Origin: Streptomyces longhuiensis
GTDB taxonomy: Bacteria; Actinomycetota; Actinomycetes; Streptomycetales; Streptomycetaceae
Reading direction: 5' to 3'
Assembly: GCF_020616555.1 (NCBI RefSeq)
Contig: NZ_CP085173.1
Coordinates: 3,235,501 to 3,299,500 of the forward strand
Length of the DNA: 64,000 bases
The notes beneath the pieces are model-generated. The model was not told the DNA's origin. It saw nothing but the letters and a program-made list of their open reading frames with translations, and did no database searches. This document shows positions 32,751 to 41,861 of this stretch, one piece after another. Position numbers and translations under genes: made by a program. Positions within the stretch are counted from its first letter, which is position 1. Every line of letters begins with the position of its first letter.

Positions 32751-35700
32751 TCAACCACGATCGCGTCCCAGCAGGGCGGCGGCCTCGTCGAGAGACAGGT
32801 CGCCGCCCTCGGCGTAGGCGGACTCGTACGCGCGGTCCCCGATGACCTCACGGATCGCGGACTCGGCGGACGCGCGGGCGTCGCGCTCCAGGTAGGACCG
32901 CACATGCCGGGACGGAAGCTGTCCGTCGGCGGCGCCCATGAGGCGGGCGGCGTCGCGGGCGTCGGCCGTGTCGCCGCTCAGGTTCAGGGAGCGGGCGGCG
33001 GTGACCAGGTGCATGGCGGGCATGTGCGGGGCGATCACCAGGGACAGCGGATCCGTCGACAGCGCCAGGGCCTCGGTGACGCCGGCCAGGGCCTCCTCCG
33101 CGAGGCCGTCCTCCGAGTCGAGCCAGGCGTTCATCCCGACGATGAAGCCCCGGAAGACGACGAAATTCATCGCCTTGAACTCGTCCTGGAGGAGCCGCAG
33201 TTGCTCACGCGCCTCGGCGACCCGGCCGGTGGAGCCGTACCGCCCGGACAGGAACATGCGGGCGGCCGGCCAGGCCTCGTTCGTATGGCGCTTGCCGGGG
33301 TCGAGGATGCCGAGCAGCAGCTGCTCGCCGCGCTCGCCGTCACCGTCCTCGATGAGCGCCTGCCCGAGCCGCGCGTTCAGGATCGCCACCTGCGCCTGCG
33401 CGCCGAGGCGTTCGGCGCCCTCGATGGCGGCCGTGTAGTCCTCGGCCGCCGCGGCGTACGCGCCGCTGCGCTCATGGGCCTCGCCGCGCGCGGACAGCGC
33501 CTCGGCGACGCCCCACCGGTCGCCGAGCCGGGTGAACAGTTCGAGGGCCTCGTCCGCGTCCCGGACGGCGTCGCCCGCCCAGTCGCTGCGGTTGGCGAGG
33601 ATGTTGGCCCGCAGCTGGAGCGTGAGGGCGAGCTCCCAGGTGTAGCCGAGTTCGCGGCAGGTCCGCACGGTGACGTCGGCGAGGTTCCACAGCGCCTCCA
33701 TGTCGCCGCTCATCATCACCGCGTAGAACCAGAGGTTGCCCGGCGAGCGGCAGGTCTGCGGGAGGCCCGGACTGTACGCCTGCGCGATGGCGCGCAGCTT
33801 CGCGCCGCCCTCCTCCGTCTGCCAGGTCTCCATCTCCATGTCCATGTAGGCGAGCCGGAGCAGATGCACCCCGCGCCGCGCCTCCACGAGGAGTTCGGGG
33901 CCGAGCGGCGGCGGGACGTCGGTGCAGCGCTCGTGGAGCGGGGGCGCGGGGGTGGCGGGCGGGGTGAACGGGTCGGGGCCGAGCCCGGTGGCCTCCCGTG
34001 ACCAGTTGCGGGCGTCGAGACGCAGGTCGCGCATCTGCCAGAACCAGGCCAGCGAGAGCACCAGGGAGAGGGTCTCCTGCTCGTCCCGGGCGGCGACGGC
34101 GTGCCGCAGGGCGGTGCGCAGGTTCTCGTACTCGCGTTCCAGGCGGGCGATGGCGGCGCGCTGGCCGTGACCGCGCAGTTGTGGGTCGGTGGTGCGGGCC
34201 AGTTCGCGGTAGTACGTGAGGTGGGCGCGCTCGGCGTCGGCCCGGTCGCCTGCCTCGTCGAGCCGGTCGCCGGCGTATTCGGCGACGGTCTCCAGGAGCC
34301 GGTAGCGCATGGCGCCGTCCTGGTCACGGGTGTCGTCCGCGGCGCGCGCGTCGCCCCCTTCGCCTTCCGCCTCAGGCTCGTCGCCGCCCCAAGGGGCCGC
34401 CACCACAAGGGACTTGTCCACGAGCGAGCCGATCGCGTCGAGGGCGCCGGGGCCGCACACCGCCTCGGCGGCCGCGAGGTCGCAGCCGCCGCTGAAGACC
34501 GACAGCCGGCGCAGGACGGTCCGCTCCTCCTCGTCGAGGAGGTCCCAGGACCAGTCGACGACGGCCCGCAGCGTCTGCTGGCGCGGCAGGACGGTGCGGG
34601 CGCCCGAGGTGAGCAGGCGGAAGCGGTCGTCGAGTCGGTCGGCGATCTGGCGGGGCGTGAGCATCCGCAGCCGGGCGGCGGCGAGTTCGATGGCGAGGGG
34701 CAGCCCGTCGAGGCGGCGGCAGATCTCGGCCGCGGCCCGCTCGTCGTCCCCGACCCGGAACCCGGGCCGCACGGCGGCGCCCCGCTCGCCGAACAGGCGC
34801 AGGGCGAACGGCTCCGGCAGCGGCTCCACCGGGTGCAGCAACTCGCCCGGCACGCCGAGGGGTTCGCGGCTCGTCGCGAGGACCGTCACGCCGGGGCACA
34901 GGCTGAGCAGCTGCTCGGCGAGGTGGGCGGCGGCCTCGATCACGTGCTCGCAGTTGTCGAGGATCAGCAGCATGCGGCGGTGCGCGCAGTGCTCGGCCAG
35001 GCGTACGAGCGGGTCCTCGCCGTGCCGGTCGGACGCGACCCGCAGCTCCTCGGCGCCGGCGCCGCGCAGCACGGTCTCGCGGGCCCCGAGCGCCGTGACG
35101 ACCGCCTCCGGGACGGCGTCCGGGTCCTCGACGGGCGCGAGCTCGGCCAGCCACACGCCGTCCGGCAGATCCATGCCCTCGGCGGCCTCCTGGGACAGCC
35201 GGGTCTTCCCGGCGCCGCCCGGGCCGAGCAGCGTCACGAGCCGCACGCGTCCGAGGTCCTCACGGATCGCCCCGATGTCCCCGGTGCGCCCCACGAACGA
35301 GGTGAGCCGGGCGCGGAGGTTGCCGGTGGGGGCGGGTGCCCTGACGCGGGCGGACGGGCCGGCGTCCTGCGGGGAGGGGGCGGAGGGGTGCGGCGCAAGG
35401 AGGTCGGCGTGCAGGGCGCGCAGTTCCGGGCCCGGGTCGGTTCCCAGCCGCTCCGCGAGCTCGACGCGTACGCCCTCGTAGGCGGCCAGCGCCTCGGCCG
35501 TTCGGCCCGCGTCGCGCAGGGCGCGCAGCCGCAGCGCCTGGAGCGGCTCGTCGAGCGGATGCGCGTCGCACAGCGCGGTCAGTTCGGGCAGGGCGGTCTC
35601 GGCCGCGCCCAGCGCGAGTGACGCGGCGAGCCGGGTGCGCCGGGCGTCGAGGTGGAGGGCCTCCCAGCGGGCGGCGTCCGCCGAGCGGTCCGGCAGATCG

Positions 35701-36107
35701 GCCAGCGCGGGGCCGCGCCACAGGGCGAGCGCGTCGTCGAGGACGGCCGCGGCCTTGCCCGGGTCTTCGTCGGCCAGCGCCCGTACCCCGTCCCTCACGA
35801 GCCGGTCGAAGCGGAACAGGTCGATGTCCTCGGAGGTGGCGGCCAGCCGGTAGCCGCCGTCGAGCGAGTGCACCGCGTCGGCGCCGATCGCCCTGCGCAG
35901 CCGGCCCACGAGCGCCTGGAGCGCGCCGGTCGCGTCGGCGGGCGGTTCGGCGCCCCACACCTCGTCGGCGAGCACCTGCGGCGGGACGGTACGGCCGGGG
36001 CGCAGCGCGAGCACGGTCAGCAGGGCACGCAGCCGCGCCCCGCCGACGGGGACGGCCGTGCCGTCGTCGCGGAGTGCCTGTGTGGAGCCGAGGATGCGGT
36101 AGCGCAC
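32751..36107 (-). CDS. SARP/AfsR-like regulator with NB-ARC-like ATPase and TPR domains
   Basis: This 1118-residue regulator has a winged-helix DNA-binding domain at residues 1-95 (VRYRILGSTQALRDDGTAVP, RLRALLTVLALRPG). A bacterial transcriptional activation domain runs to about residue 250 (LPELTALCDAHPLDEPLQAL). A P-loop ATPase follows, with GPGGAGKTRL near residue 295 and LILDNCEHVIEAA as Walker B. The C-terminal half is TPR-like helical repeats. The start is the GTG at 36107, where the family N-terminus begins; the frame stays open further upstream by chance. Such proteins integrate signals to activate secondary metabolism or transport genes. The convergent DrrAB-like exporter is a candidate target only by position. 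Confidence 0.9.
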   Translation of the reverse strand: MRYRILGSTQALRDDGTAVPVGGARLRALLTVLALRPGRTVPPQVLADEVWGAEPPADATGALQALVGRLRRAIGADAVHSLDGGYRLAATSEDIDLFRFDRLVRDGVRALADEDPGKAAAVLDDALALWRGPALADLPDRSADAARWEALHLDARRTRLAASLALGAAETALPELTALCDAHPLDEPLQALRLRALRDAGRTAEALAAYEGVRVELAERLGTDPGPELRALHADLLAPHPSAPSPQDAGPSARVRAPAPTGNLRARLTSFVGRTGDIGAIREDLGRVRLVTLLGPGGAGKTRLSQEAAEGMDLPDGVWLAELAPVEDPDAVPEAVVTALGARETVLRGAGAEELRVASDRHGEDPLVRLAEHCAHRRMLLILDNCEHVIEAAAHLAEQLLSLCPGVTVLATSREPLGVPGELLHPVEPLPEPFALRLFGERGAAVRPGFRVGDDERAAAEICRRLDGLPLAIELAAARLRMLTPRQIADRLDDRFRLLTSGARTVLPRQQTLRAVVDWSWDLLDEEERTVLRRLSVFSGGCDLAAAEAVCGPGALDAIGSLVDKSLVVAAPWGGDEPEAEGEGGDARAADDTRDQDGAMRYRLLETVAEYAGDRLDEAGDRADAERAHLTYYRELARTTDPQLRGHGQRAAIARLEREYENLRTALRHAVAARDEQETLSLVLSLAWFWQMRDLRLDARNWSREATGLGPDPFTPPATPAPPLHERCTDVPPPLGPELLVEARRGVHLLRLAYMDMEMETWQTEEGGAKLRAIAQAYSPGLPQTCRSPGNLWFYAVMMSGDMEALWNLADVTVRTCRELGYTWELALTLQLRANILANRSDWAGDAVRDADEALELFTRLGDRWGVAEALSARGEAHERSGAYAAAAEDYTAAIEGAERLGAQAQVAILNARLGQALIEDGDGERGEQLLLGILDPGKRHTNEAWPAARMFLSGRYGSTGRVAEAREQLRLLQDEFKAMNFVVFRGFIVGMNAWLDSEDGLAEEALAGVTEALALSTDPLSLVIAPHMPAMHLVTAARSLNLSGDTADARDAARLMGAADGQLPSRHVRSYLERDARASAESAIREVIGDRAYESAYAEGGDLSLDEAAALLGRDRG

Positions 36108-36356
36108 TGGCCCATTGTCCCCAAACGGGCCGCCGGACCGCGCCCGGGTTTCGGCGGGAGGGCGATCCGGGGCGTGGAGGATCGGTTTCGGCGGCGGGCA
36201 GCCACCCGTCGGGGCTGAGGCAGTGGGCACGATTTCGCCGGTTTCGCGGAACCCGGGGGCTGCCCCGGCACGTTCCCCCCACACCGCACCACCGATACGG
36301 TCAGCCCGTCGACCCCGCACCGCACCAGGCCGCACGCACCCCGGGAGCCATCCTCC

Positions 36357-37157
36357 ATGACCACCGCCGCCACCCGTCGCAGCGATCGCAGGATCAGCCC
36401 CGTCTTCCTCGGTATCGCCGCCGTCACCGCTGTCGCCGGCTGGGCCGTGTGGACGGACTTCGCCGCGACGCCCGGCATCGCCGTCTTCCTGTTCGTGACG
36501 GGCGCCTGGATCGTCTCGCTCTGTCTGCACGAGTACGCCCACGCGCGCACGGCCCTGCACAGCGGCGACATCTCCATCGGCGCGAAGGGTTATCTGACCC
36601 TGAACCCGCTCAAGTACACGCACGCCCTGCTCAGCATCGTGCTGCCCGTCATCTTCGTGATCATGGGCGGGATCGGCCTGCCCGGCGGCGCCGTCTTCAT
36701 CGAGCGGGGCCGGATCCGGGGCCGCTGGCGACACAGCCTCATCTCGGCGGCGGGCCCGCTGACCAACGTCCTGTTCGCCGTCGTGTGCACGGCGCCGTTC
36801 TGGCTGGGCGCGCTGAACGGGGTGCCGGACACCTTCCGCTACGCGCTCGGTTTCCTCGCCCTGCTCCAGGTGACCGCGGCGATCCTGAACTTCCTGCCGA
36901 TCCCCGGCCTCGACGGCTACGGCGTCATCGAGCCCTGGCTGTCCCACAGCTTCCGGCGGCAGGTGGAGCCGTTCGCCCCGTTCGGGCTGCTCGCCGTCTT
37001 CGGCATCCTGTGGATTCCCGAGGTGAACGGGGTGTTCTTCGACGCGATCCACGCGATTCTGCGCTCCCTCGGAGTCACCGAGTGGGACACCTACTGGGGG
37101 CAGGAGTTCTATCGCTTCTGGCAGGGCACGCCTGAGATCCCCGTCGTCACGCAGTAG
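36357..37157 (+). CDS. M50 family membrane metallopeptidase (site-2 protease-like)
   Basis: This 266-residue integral membrane protein has the zinc motif His58-Glu59-x-x-His62 (HEYAH) inside a transmembrane helix. The second ligand motif is FLPIPGLDG, with Asp186 in another helix. About six helices are predicted. No PDZ or CBS domain is present, so it is the minimal form. Members cut transmembrane anchors, such as anti-sigma factors, within the membrane. It is divergent from the SARP-type gene and overlaps the next, convergent gene by 11 bp. The substrate is unknown. Confidence 0.88.
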   Translation: MTTAATRRSDRRISPVFLGIAAVTAVAGWAVWTDFAATPGIAVFLFVTGAWIVSLCLHEYAHARTALHSGDISIGAKGYLTLNPLKYTHALLSIVLPVIFVIMGGIGLPGGAVFIERGRIRGRWRHSLISAAGPLTNVLFAVVCTAPFWLGALNGVPDTFRYALGFLALLQVTAAILNFLPIPGLDGYGVIEPWLSHSFRRQVEPFAPFGLLAVFGILWIPEVNGVFFDAIHAILRSLGVTEWDTYWGQEFYRFWQGTPEIPVVTQ

Positions 37158-37344
37158 GCGCGACCGCCGCCTTCGCCTGCTTCTCCGCCTTGGCCCGGCG
37201 CACGTAGTACCAGGTCATGTTCGAGGTGAGGCCCGCGAGCAGCACCCAGACGATGCCGAGCAGGCTGCCCTGCACGAAGGCGACCACGGCGGCGGCCACC
37301 GAGAGGACGCAGACGACGAGAGCGTACAGAGCGAGGCGGGGCAT
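37147..37344 (-). CDS. Small two-helix membrane protein
   Basis: This 65-residue protein begins MPRLALYALVVCVLSVAAAV. It has two hydrophobic helices (residues 3-23 and 27-46) and a basic Lys-rich tail (RRAKAEKQAKAAV). The ATG at 37344 follows AGGAG; a longer frame to 37416 lacks a site. It is a conserved hypothetical type for Streptomyces. The coding end overlaps that of the M50 peptidase gene by 11 bp in convergent orientation. No function can be assigned. Confidence 0.7.
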   Translation of the reverse strand: MPRLALYALVVCVLSVAAAVVAFVQGSLLGIVWVLLAGLTSNMTWYYVRRAKAEKQAKAAVAPTA

Positions 37345-37455
37345 GGGGGTCGGCTCCTGTCGGACGGAGAGGTCGTACGTCGACAAGTGTCCCCCATGCC
37401 CGCTTCGCGGCTGCACGTCGGCTCCGCGTGAGCCGGGTACCGCGGTGGCCGCGCT

Positions 37456-38160
37456 CTACACGTCGGTGATGCGCAGGCCCGCGTGTGCCTTGTAGCGGCG
37501 GTTCACCGAGATCAGGTTCGCGACCAGCGACTCCACCTGGTGCGCGTTGCGCAGGCGGCCCGCGAAGACTCCCCGCATGCCCGGAATACGGCCCGCCAGC
37601 GCCTGGACGATCTCCGTGTCCGCCCGCTCCTCGCCCAGCACCATCACGTCCGTGTCGATCTCGTCGATCGCCTCGTCCTGGAGGAGCACGGCCGACAGGT
37701 GGTGGAACGCCGCCGTCACCCTCGAATCCGGCAGCAGCGCCGCGGCCTGCTCCGCCGCGCTCCCCTCCTCCGGCTTCAGCGCGTACGCGCCCTTCTTGTC
37801 GAAGCCCAGCGGGTTGACGCAGTCGACCACGAGCTTGCCCGCGAGGTCCTCGCGCAGCGATTCCAGCGTCTTGCCGTGGCCCTCCCACGGCACCGCCACG
37901 ATCACGATGTCGCTGCGGCGCGCGCACTCCGCGTTGTCCGCGCCCTCGACGCCCAGGCCCAGCTCGTCCGCTGCCGCCTCGGCGCGCTCCGCCGCGCGGG
38001 ATCCGATGATCACCTTCTGGCCCGCCCGGGCCAGCCGGTACGCGAGCCCGCGGCCCTGGTCGCCCGTGCCGCCCAGCACGCCGACCACCAGGCCCGATAC
38101 GTCGGGGAGGTCCCAGGGGTCCTTCGCGGGCGCCTTCTGCACACTGTCGGTAGAGGTCAT
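37456..38160 (-). CDS. npdG: F420-dependent NADP oxidoreductase (NPDP/Fno family)
   Basis: This 234-residue protein has a dinucleotide-binding N-terminus, VGVLGGTGDQGRGLAYRLAR, followed by VIIGSRAAERAEAAADEL that sets NADP specificity. It continues with IVIVAVPWEGHGKTLESL and the family core KLVVDCVNPLGFDKKGAYAL. It exchanges hydride between NADPH and coenzyme F420, supplying F420H2 for oxidoreductases. The ATG at 38160 lies nine bases after the upstream sialidase stop, so the two leftward genes may be one transcript. The length is standard. Confidence 0.93.
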   Translation of the reverse strand: MTSTDSVQKAPAKDPWDLPDVSGLVVGVLGGTGDQGRGLAYRLARAGQKVIIGSRAAERAEAAADELGLGVEGADNAECARRSDIVIVAVPWEGHGKTLESLREDLAGKLVVDCVNPLGFDKKGAYALKPEEGSAAEQAAALLPDSRVTAAFHHLSAVLLQDEAIDEIDTDVMVLGEERADTEIVQALAGRIPGMRGVFAGRLRNAHQVESLVANLISVNRRYKAHAGLRITDV

Positions 38161-38169
38161 ACGGTGACC

Positions 38170-39255
38170 TTACTCAGGCGTACGGGCCAGTAGCACGGCG
38201 ACCGGGATCCGTCTGAACGTGATCGTCTCGTACGCGCCGAAGTCTCCCGTCTCGTAGAGAAGTCCGACCGTCTCGTCGTCGGTCTGCACGAGATCCGAGT
38301 AGGCCGCGGGCAGGCCGTCCACCGTGTGGACCACTCGCCAGGTGACGCCCTCGTCCTCGCTCGCCCGCACGCTCATCAGTGCCCTGGACCCGGGGTCCGC
38401 CGGGCCCGCGAACAGCAGCACCTCCCCCAGCCTCAGCAGGCTCCCCTCCACCACCGGACCCACGAGGCCCGCCTGCGGCCGGAACGCCCTGACCAGGCTC
38501 TCGCCGCCGTCCTCCGATGTCGCGTCCGCCCTCGTGCCCGGCGCCGGCGAGTCGTTGCGGGCGTTGAAGTACAGCCGCCCGTCGGGCAGTTCGGCTGCCG
38601 TCGTCTCGTTCACGTTCACATAGCCGTCCGGGTGGTCGTCCACGTAGCCGAGCCGCCAGGTCCTCCCCCTGTCGTCGCTCAGCAGGCAGTGGCCTCCGTC
38701 GTACTTTCCCTCCGTGCCGGTGTCGCCCCCGGCGGGCGGGAGCGAGTGGTTGGCCGGCACCACCACGCGTCCGCTCCGTGTCTGGATCGCGTGGCCCGGG
38801 CCCGTGGCGTACCAGCGCCAGGCCTTCTCCTTCACCTGCGCCGTGATCTCCCTGGGTGCGGACCAGGTCACTCCCTCGTCGTCGCTGTGCTGCACCCAGA
38901 TGCGGCGCCCGTCCTCGGGCACCACCTCGCCCCGTCTGATCGCCGCCTCTGTGGCCTGCGCCGCGTTCCGTACGTGGACGATCAGCACCCGTCCCGTGTC
39001 CAGGACCACCGGCGCCGGGTTTCCCGCCAGGTCGTCGCCGTTCGCCGCCACCACCTGGAGCGGGTCCCAGGTGCGGCCGCCGTCCGTGGATCTCTTCAGG
39101 ACCACGTCGATGTTCCCGTGGTCCTCCCTCGACCCCACGCGCCCCTCGCAGAACGCGAGCAGCACGCCGGAGCGTGTCGTGACAGCCGCGGGGATCCGGA
39201 AACTCGCGTATCCCTCGCGCCCCGCGCGGAAGGGAACAGACGTCTCAGTCAGCAC
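38170..39255 (-). CDS. Exo-alpha-sialidase family protein (GH33-like, no signal peptide)
   Basis: This 361-residue six-bladed propeller has the sialidase marker FRIP at residues 19-22 (Arg20 of the carboxylate-binding triad) and a putative catalytic Asp in REDHGNID. It has four Asp boxes of the SxDxGxTW type (STDGGRTW, SDDEGVTW, SDDRGRTW, SEDEGVTW), the NVNETTAAEL glutamate and a late Tyr in AAYSDLV. The GTG at 39255 follows GGGAGGGAT. No signal peptide is seen, unlike secreted sialidases, so it should act inside the cell, on imported sialosides or a related 2-keto sugar acid. It is nine bases from the F420 oxidoreductase gene. Confidence 0.85.
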   Translation of the reverse strand: MLTETSVPFRAGREGYASFRIPAAVTTRSGVLLAFCEGRVGSREDHGNIDVVLKRSTDGGRTWDPLQVVAANGDDLAGNPAPVVLDTGRVLIVHVRNAAQATEAAIRRGEVVPEDGRRIWVQHSDDEGVTWSAPREITAQVKEKAWRWYATGPGHAIQTRSGRVVVPANHSLPPAGGDTGTEGKYDGGHCLLSDDRGRTWRLGYVDDHPDGYVNVNETTAAELPDGRLYFNARNDSPAPGTRADATSEDGGESLVRAFRPQAGLVGPVVEGSLLRLGEVLLFAGPADPGSRALMSVRASEDEGVTWRVVHTVDGLPAAYSDLVQTDDETVGLLYETGDFGAYETITFRRIPVAVLLARTPE

Positions 39256-39334
39256 CCCCCATCCCTCCCCACCCAGAGGGAATTCCCGGTGAACTCGGCC
39301 TGACGAGTGGACGGTTGCGGCAGTATGCGCAGGC

Positions 39335-39937
39335 ATGGACGCCGTACGGGTCGCACTGCTGCGGGAAGTACTCGCCGGGACCGAGTGGCTGGGCTCCGCG
39401 CGCCGCTTCGCGGGTGCGCTGCGGACCTCCGTCGTGCCGCATGGGGGTGGGCTGCTCCTCGTCGGCACGCCCGAGTACGAGCCGTGGCATCTCGCGGCGC
39501 ATCTGGTGGACGAAGCCGCCTGGTCCGGCATGCCCGAGCTGTCGCCCACGCTCGTGCGGCACCGGGCGGGGGTGGGGGATCCCGCCCATCTCGCGGTGGG
39601 GCTCGGGCGCATCGAGGCGGCCCGGCGGGGCGAGACCCTGCTCGTCGTGGCGCCTGGGGCGCCCGGTGAGGAGTTGCTGGAGCGGGTGCATGACGCTCGG
39701 CGGGCGGGGGCCACGGTCCTGGCCATCGACTCGGGTGACCGTGATCTGCATGCCATGGCTCATGAGGCGCTCACGCCCGGGCCCGATCTCGACCTCGATA
39801 CGGCGCAGCATCTGGTCAGCGCGGCGGCCGGCGAGAACCCTGTCGGGGGGCCGGCCCGGGGGCCTCGGCGGCGCTTCCGTGATCGGCTGTCCCGTCTCGC
39901 GGATCATCTGACCTCGCCGCCGCCCGCCGGGTGGTAG
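39335..39937 (+). CDS. Conserved hypothetical protein
   Basis: This 200-residue soluble protein has alternating hydrophobic strands and helices: TSVVPHGGGLLLVGTPEYEP, then ETLLVVAPGAPGEELLERVH and GATVLAIDSGDRDLHAMAHE. The arrangement recalls a Rossmann-like or SIS-type sugar-binding fold, but no motif settles this. The C-terminus is basic (RRRFRDRLSRLADHL). The ATG at 39335 is 79 bp from the divergent sialidase start. The dispersed repeat copy B begins right after its stop codon and may form its 3' untranslated region. The function is unknown. Confidence 0.7.
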   Translation: MDAVRVALLREVLAGTEWLGSARRFAGALRTSVVPHGGGLLLVGTPEYEPWHLAAHLVDEAAWSGMPELSPTLVRHRAGVGDPAHLAVGLGRIEAARRGETLLVVAPGAPGEELLERVHDARRAGATVLAIDSGDRDLHAMAHEALTPGPDLDLDTAQHLVSAAAGENPVGGPARGPRRRFRDRLSRLADHLTSPPPAGW

Positions 39938-39943
39938 GGGCGC

Positions 39944-40510
39944 TTGAAGGGTGGGTGGGGGTGCTGGGGCGCCGGCGGGTGCGGGGTGGCGTCGGCCGTT
40001 GTGTTTTCGGGTGCGGGGCCGCGGGGGCATGTACGTGCTCGCTGTTCTACGGGTGCACGTCAGCTAGCTGATTGCCTGTACGTGGTGCTGGTGGCTCCGC
40101 GCGCACATGCCCCCACGTCCCCTCCCGTCTCGTCGGCGCCTCACGGCCGGTGGGGGTGCGCTTCTCGCTGACGCCCGGCCATGGCTCGTACGCGCCTGAC
40201 CGTTCGGTGAGGGTGCGCTGCTCGCTGACGCCCGGCCATGGCTCGTACGCGCCTGACCGTTCGGCGGGGGTGCGCCATCCCTGACGCCCGGCCATGGCTC
40301 GTACGCGCCTGACCGTTCGGCGTTCGCAGGGGCTGCGCTGCTCGCTGGCGCCCGGCCGTGGCTCTTACGCGGCCAACCGTTCGGCGTTCGCAGGGGTGCG
40401 CTGCTCGCTGACGCCCAGCCCCGTCTCGTACGCTCCTGACCGTTCGGCGTTCGCAGGGGCTGTGCTGGTCCCTGGCGCCCGGCCTTGGCTCGTGCGGGGG
40501 TCGGTGGTGG
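39944..40510 (+). repeat. Dispersed structured repeat, copy B, with a six-unit tandem tail
   Basis: The first 190 bases match the minus strand of 22845-22635 at over 90% in the core. The core contains GCGGGGGCATGT (from 40021) and ACATGCCCCCACG (from 40105), which can pair. ACGTGC and GCACGT inside form a small stem, and CAGCTAGCTG is self-complementary. From about 40140 to 40510 follow six tandem units of 55-65 bp, each with GGGTGCGC, CTGACGCCCGGCC, TGGCTCGTACGCGCCTGAC and CGTTCGG. Frames through this region in both directions are repeat artefacts. No gene is supported between 39938 and 40568. Confidence 0.85.
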
Positions 40511-40568
40511 CGGTGGGGCGCCCAGGCCGGGTGCGGCTCAGCCGTCCTTCGGGCGCCCCTCGGCGGCT

Positions 40569-40802
40569 TCAGGATTTGTCGTTCTCGTCCTTGGCCGTGG
40601 CGTCGTGCCACTTGGGGTCCGTCTCCCATTCGAGGTTTCGTTCACGCGCCGTCTCCATCGCGTGCTCCGCCTCGGCGCGCGTCGTGTACGGGCCGAAACG
40701 GTCCTTGTTGGGGCACTCGGGCCCCTCCTCGACCTTCTGGTGCTCCAGGCAGTAGTACCACTCGCCGGGCTTCCCGACGGTCCGCCTCTTGAACAGGGCC
40801 AT
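40569..40802 (-). CDS. Small conserved actinobacterial protein (SPOR-like annotation)
   Basis: This 77-residue hydrophilic protein begins [20 protein letters not shown]. It has the conserved block [20 protein letters not shown], then [20 protein letters not shown], and a charged end. Two Cys residues (YYCLEH and PECPNKDR) could bind a metal. Similar Streptomyces proteins are sometimes called SPOR domain-containing, because of the FGPYxTRAEAExA element. The ATG at 40802 follows AGGAG. It is divergent from map, 58 bp away. Confidence 0.75.
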   Translation of the reverse strand: MALFKRRTVGKPGEWYYCLEHQKVEEGPECPNKDRFGPYTTRAEAEHAMETARERNLEWETDPKWHDATAKDENDKS

Positions 40803-40860
40803 CTGCGGCTCCTCTCGCCATGACCATGGTCCCCCACGGCCGCTCGTTACACTCGCTGGC

Positions 40861-41718
40861 ATGTCTGGCCAGTCGCTGCTCGTACCAGGGGAGCTCTCTC
40901 CCACTCGTTCCGTACCCGGAAACATCCGGCGTCCCGAGTACGTGGGCAAGCCCGCGCCGACGCCGTACAAGGGTCCGGAGATCCAGACCCCGGAGACGGT
41001 CGAGGCCATGCGCCTCGCCGGCCGGATCGCCGCGCGGGCCATGGAGGAGGCCGCCAAGGCCATCGCGCCCGGTGTGACCACGGACGAGCTCGACCGGATC
41101 GCGCACGACTACATGTGCGACCACGGCGCGTACCCCTCGACCCTCGGCTACCGCAACTTCCCGAAGTCGCTGTGCACCTCCGTCAACGAGGTCATCTGTC
41201 ACGGGATCCCCGACTCGACCGTCCTCAAGGACGGCGACATCGTCAACCTCGACGTCACCGCGTACATCGGCGGCGTCCACGGTGACAACAACGCGACCTA
41301 TCTGGTCGGTGACGTCGACGAGGAGTCCCGGCTTCTCGTCGAGCGGACCCGTGAGTCCCTCAAGCGCGCCATCAACGCCGTCCGGCCCGGGCGTCAGATC
41401 AACATCATCGGCCGCGTCATCGAGTCGTACGCCAAGCGCTTCGGCTACGGAGTCGTGCGGGACTTCACCGGGCACGGGATCAACTCGTCGTTCCACTCCG
41501 GCCTGATCATTCCCCACTACGACAGCCCGCACGCCACCACCGTCATCCAGCCCGGGATGACCTTCACCATCGAGCCGATGCTGACGCTCGGCACCCACGA
41601 GTACGACATGTGGGACGACGGGTGGACCGTTGTCACCAAGGACCGCAAGCGGACCGCTCAGTTCGAGCACACGCTCGTTGTCACCGACACCGGTGCGGAC
41701 ATCCTCACTCTGCCCTGA
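40861..41718 (+). CDS. map: Type I methionine aminopeptidase
   Basis: This 285-residue enzyme removes the initiator methionine from new proteins. All five metal ligands are present: Asp131 (NLDVTAY), Asp142 (GDNNAT), His205 (GHGINSSFH), Glu238 (FTIEPM) and Glu269 (QFEHT). The roughly 40-residue N-terminal extension ([19 protein letters not shown]) contains the PxIxRPxY pattern seen in one actinobacterial MetAP class. The start at 40861 lacks a good ribosome binding site; TACACT about 13 bp upstream suggests a very short or absent leader. A strong terminator follows. Confidence 0.96.
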   Translation: MSGQSLLVPGELSPTRSVPGNIRRPEYVGKPAPTPYKGPEIQTPETVEAMRLAGRIAARAMEEAAKAIAPGVTTDELDRIAHDYMCDHGAYPSTLGYRNFPKSLCTSVNEVICHGIPDSTVLKDGDIVNLDVTAYIGGVHGDNNATYLVGDVDEESRLLVERTRESLKRAINAVRPGRQINIIGRVIESYAKRFGYGVVRDFTGHGINSSFHSGLIIPHYDSPHATTVIQPGMTFTIEPMLTLGTHEYDMWDDGWTVVTKDRKRTAQFEHTLVVTDTGADILTLP

Positions 41719-41733
41719 CGCGGAATCGCCCGT

Positions 41734-41768
41734 AGGCCCGTCCCTCTGCGGGGCGGGCCTTTTGTGTT
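41734..41768 (+). terminator. Rho-independent terminator after map
   Basis: GGCCCGTCCC pairs with GGGGCGGGCC across TCTGC, followed by TTTTGTGTT. It is one of the few hairpins in the window with a clear U-tract. Confidence 0.9.
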
Positions 41769-41821
41769 GCCCCGGTCGGCGATCGGGGTAGCGTTTTTAC
41801 CGACAGGGCGTCGGGAACCTG

Positions 41822-41844
41822 GTAGGTTAGGCAAGCCTAAGTTT
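41822..41844. promoter_or_regulatory. Iron box (DmdR/IdeR-type operator) upstream of the heme oxygenase gene
   Basis: The segment contains TTAGGCAAGCCTAA, with perfect 6-bp arms, inside TAGGTTAGGCAAGCCTAAG. This matches the actinobacterial iron box TTAGGTTAGGCTCACCTAA at most positions. It lies 18 bp before the ATG, so iron-loaded repressor would block transcription. Confidence 0.8.
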
Positions 41845-41861
41845 AGCGATCTGGAGGCCTC

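Noticed and set aside
36108..37052. N-terminal extension of the SARP-like regulator to 1433 codons
   Set aside because: The extension overlaps the M50 peptidase gene in antisense and lacks similarity to the family. The family start VRYRILGS is at 36107.
40141..40510. CRISPR-like array
   Set aside because: The units are 55-65 bp of continuous degenerate repeat with no unique spacers of constant length, and there are no cas genes.
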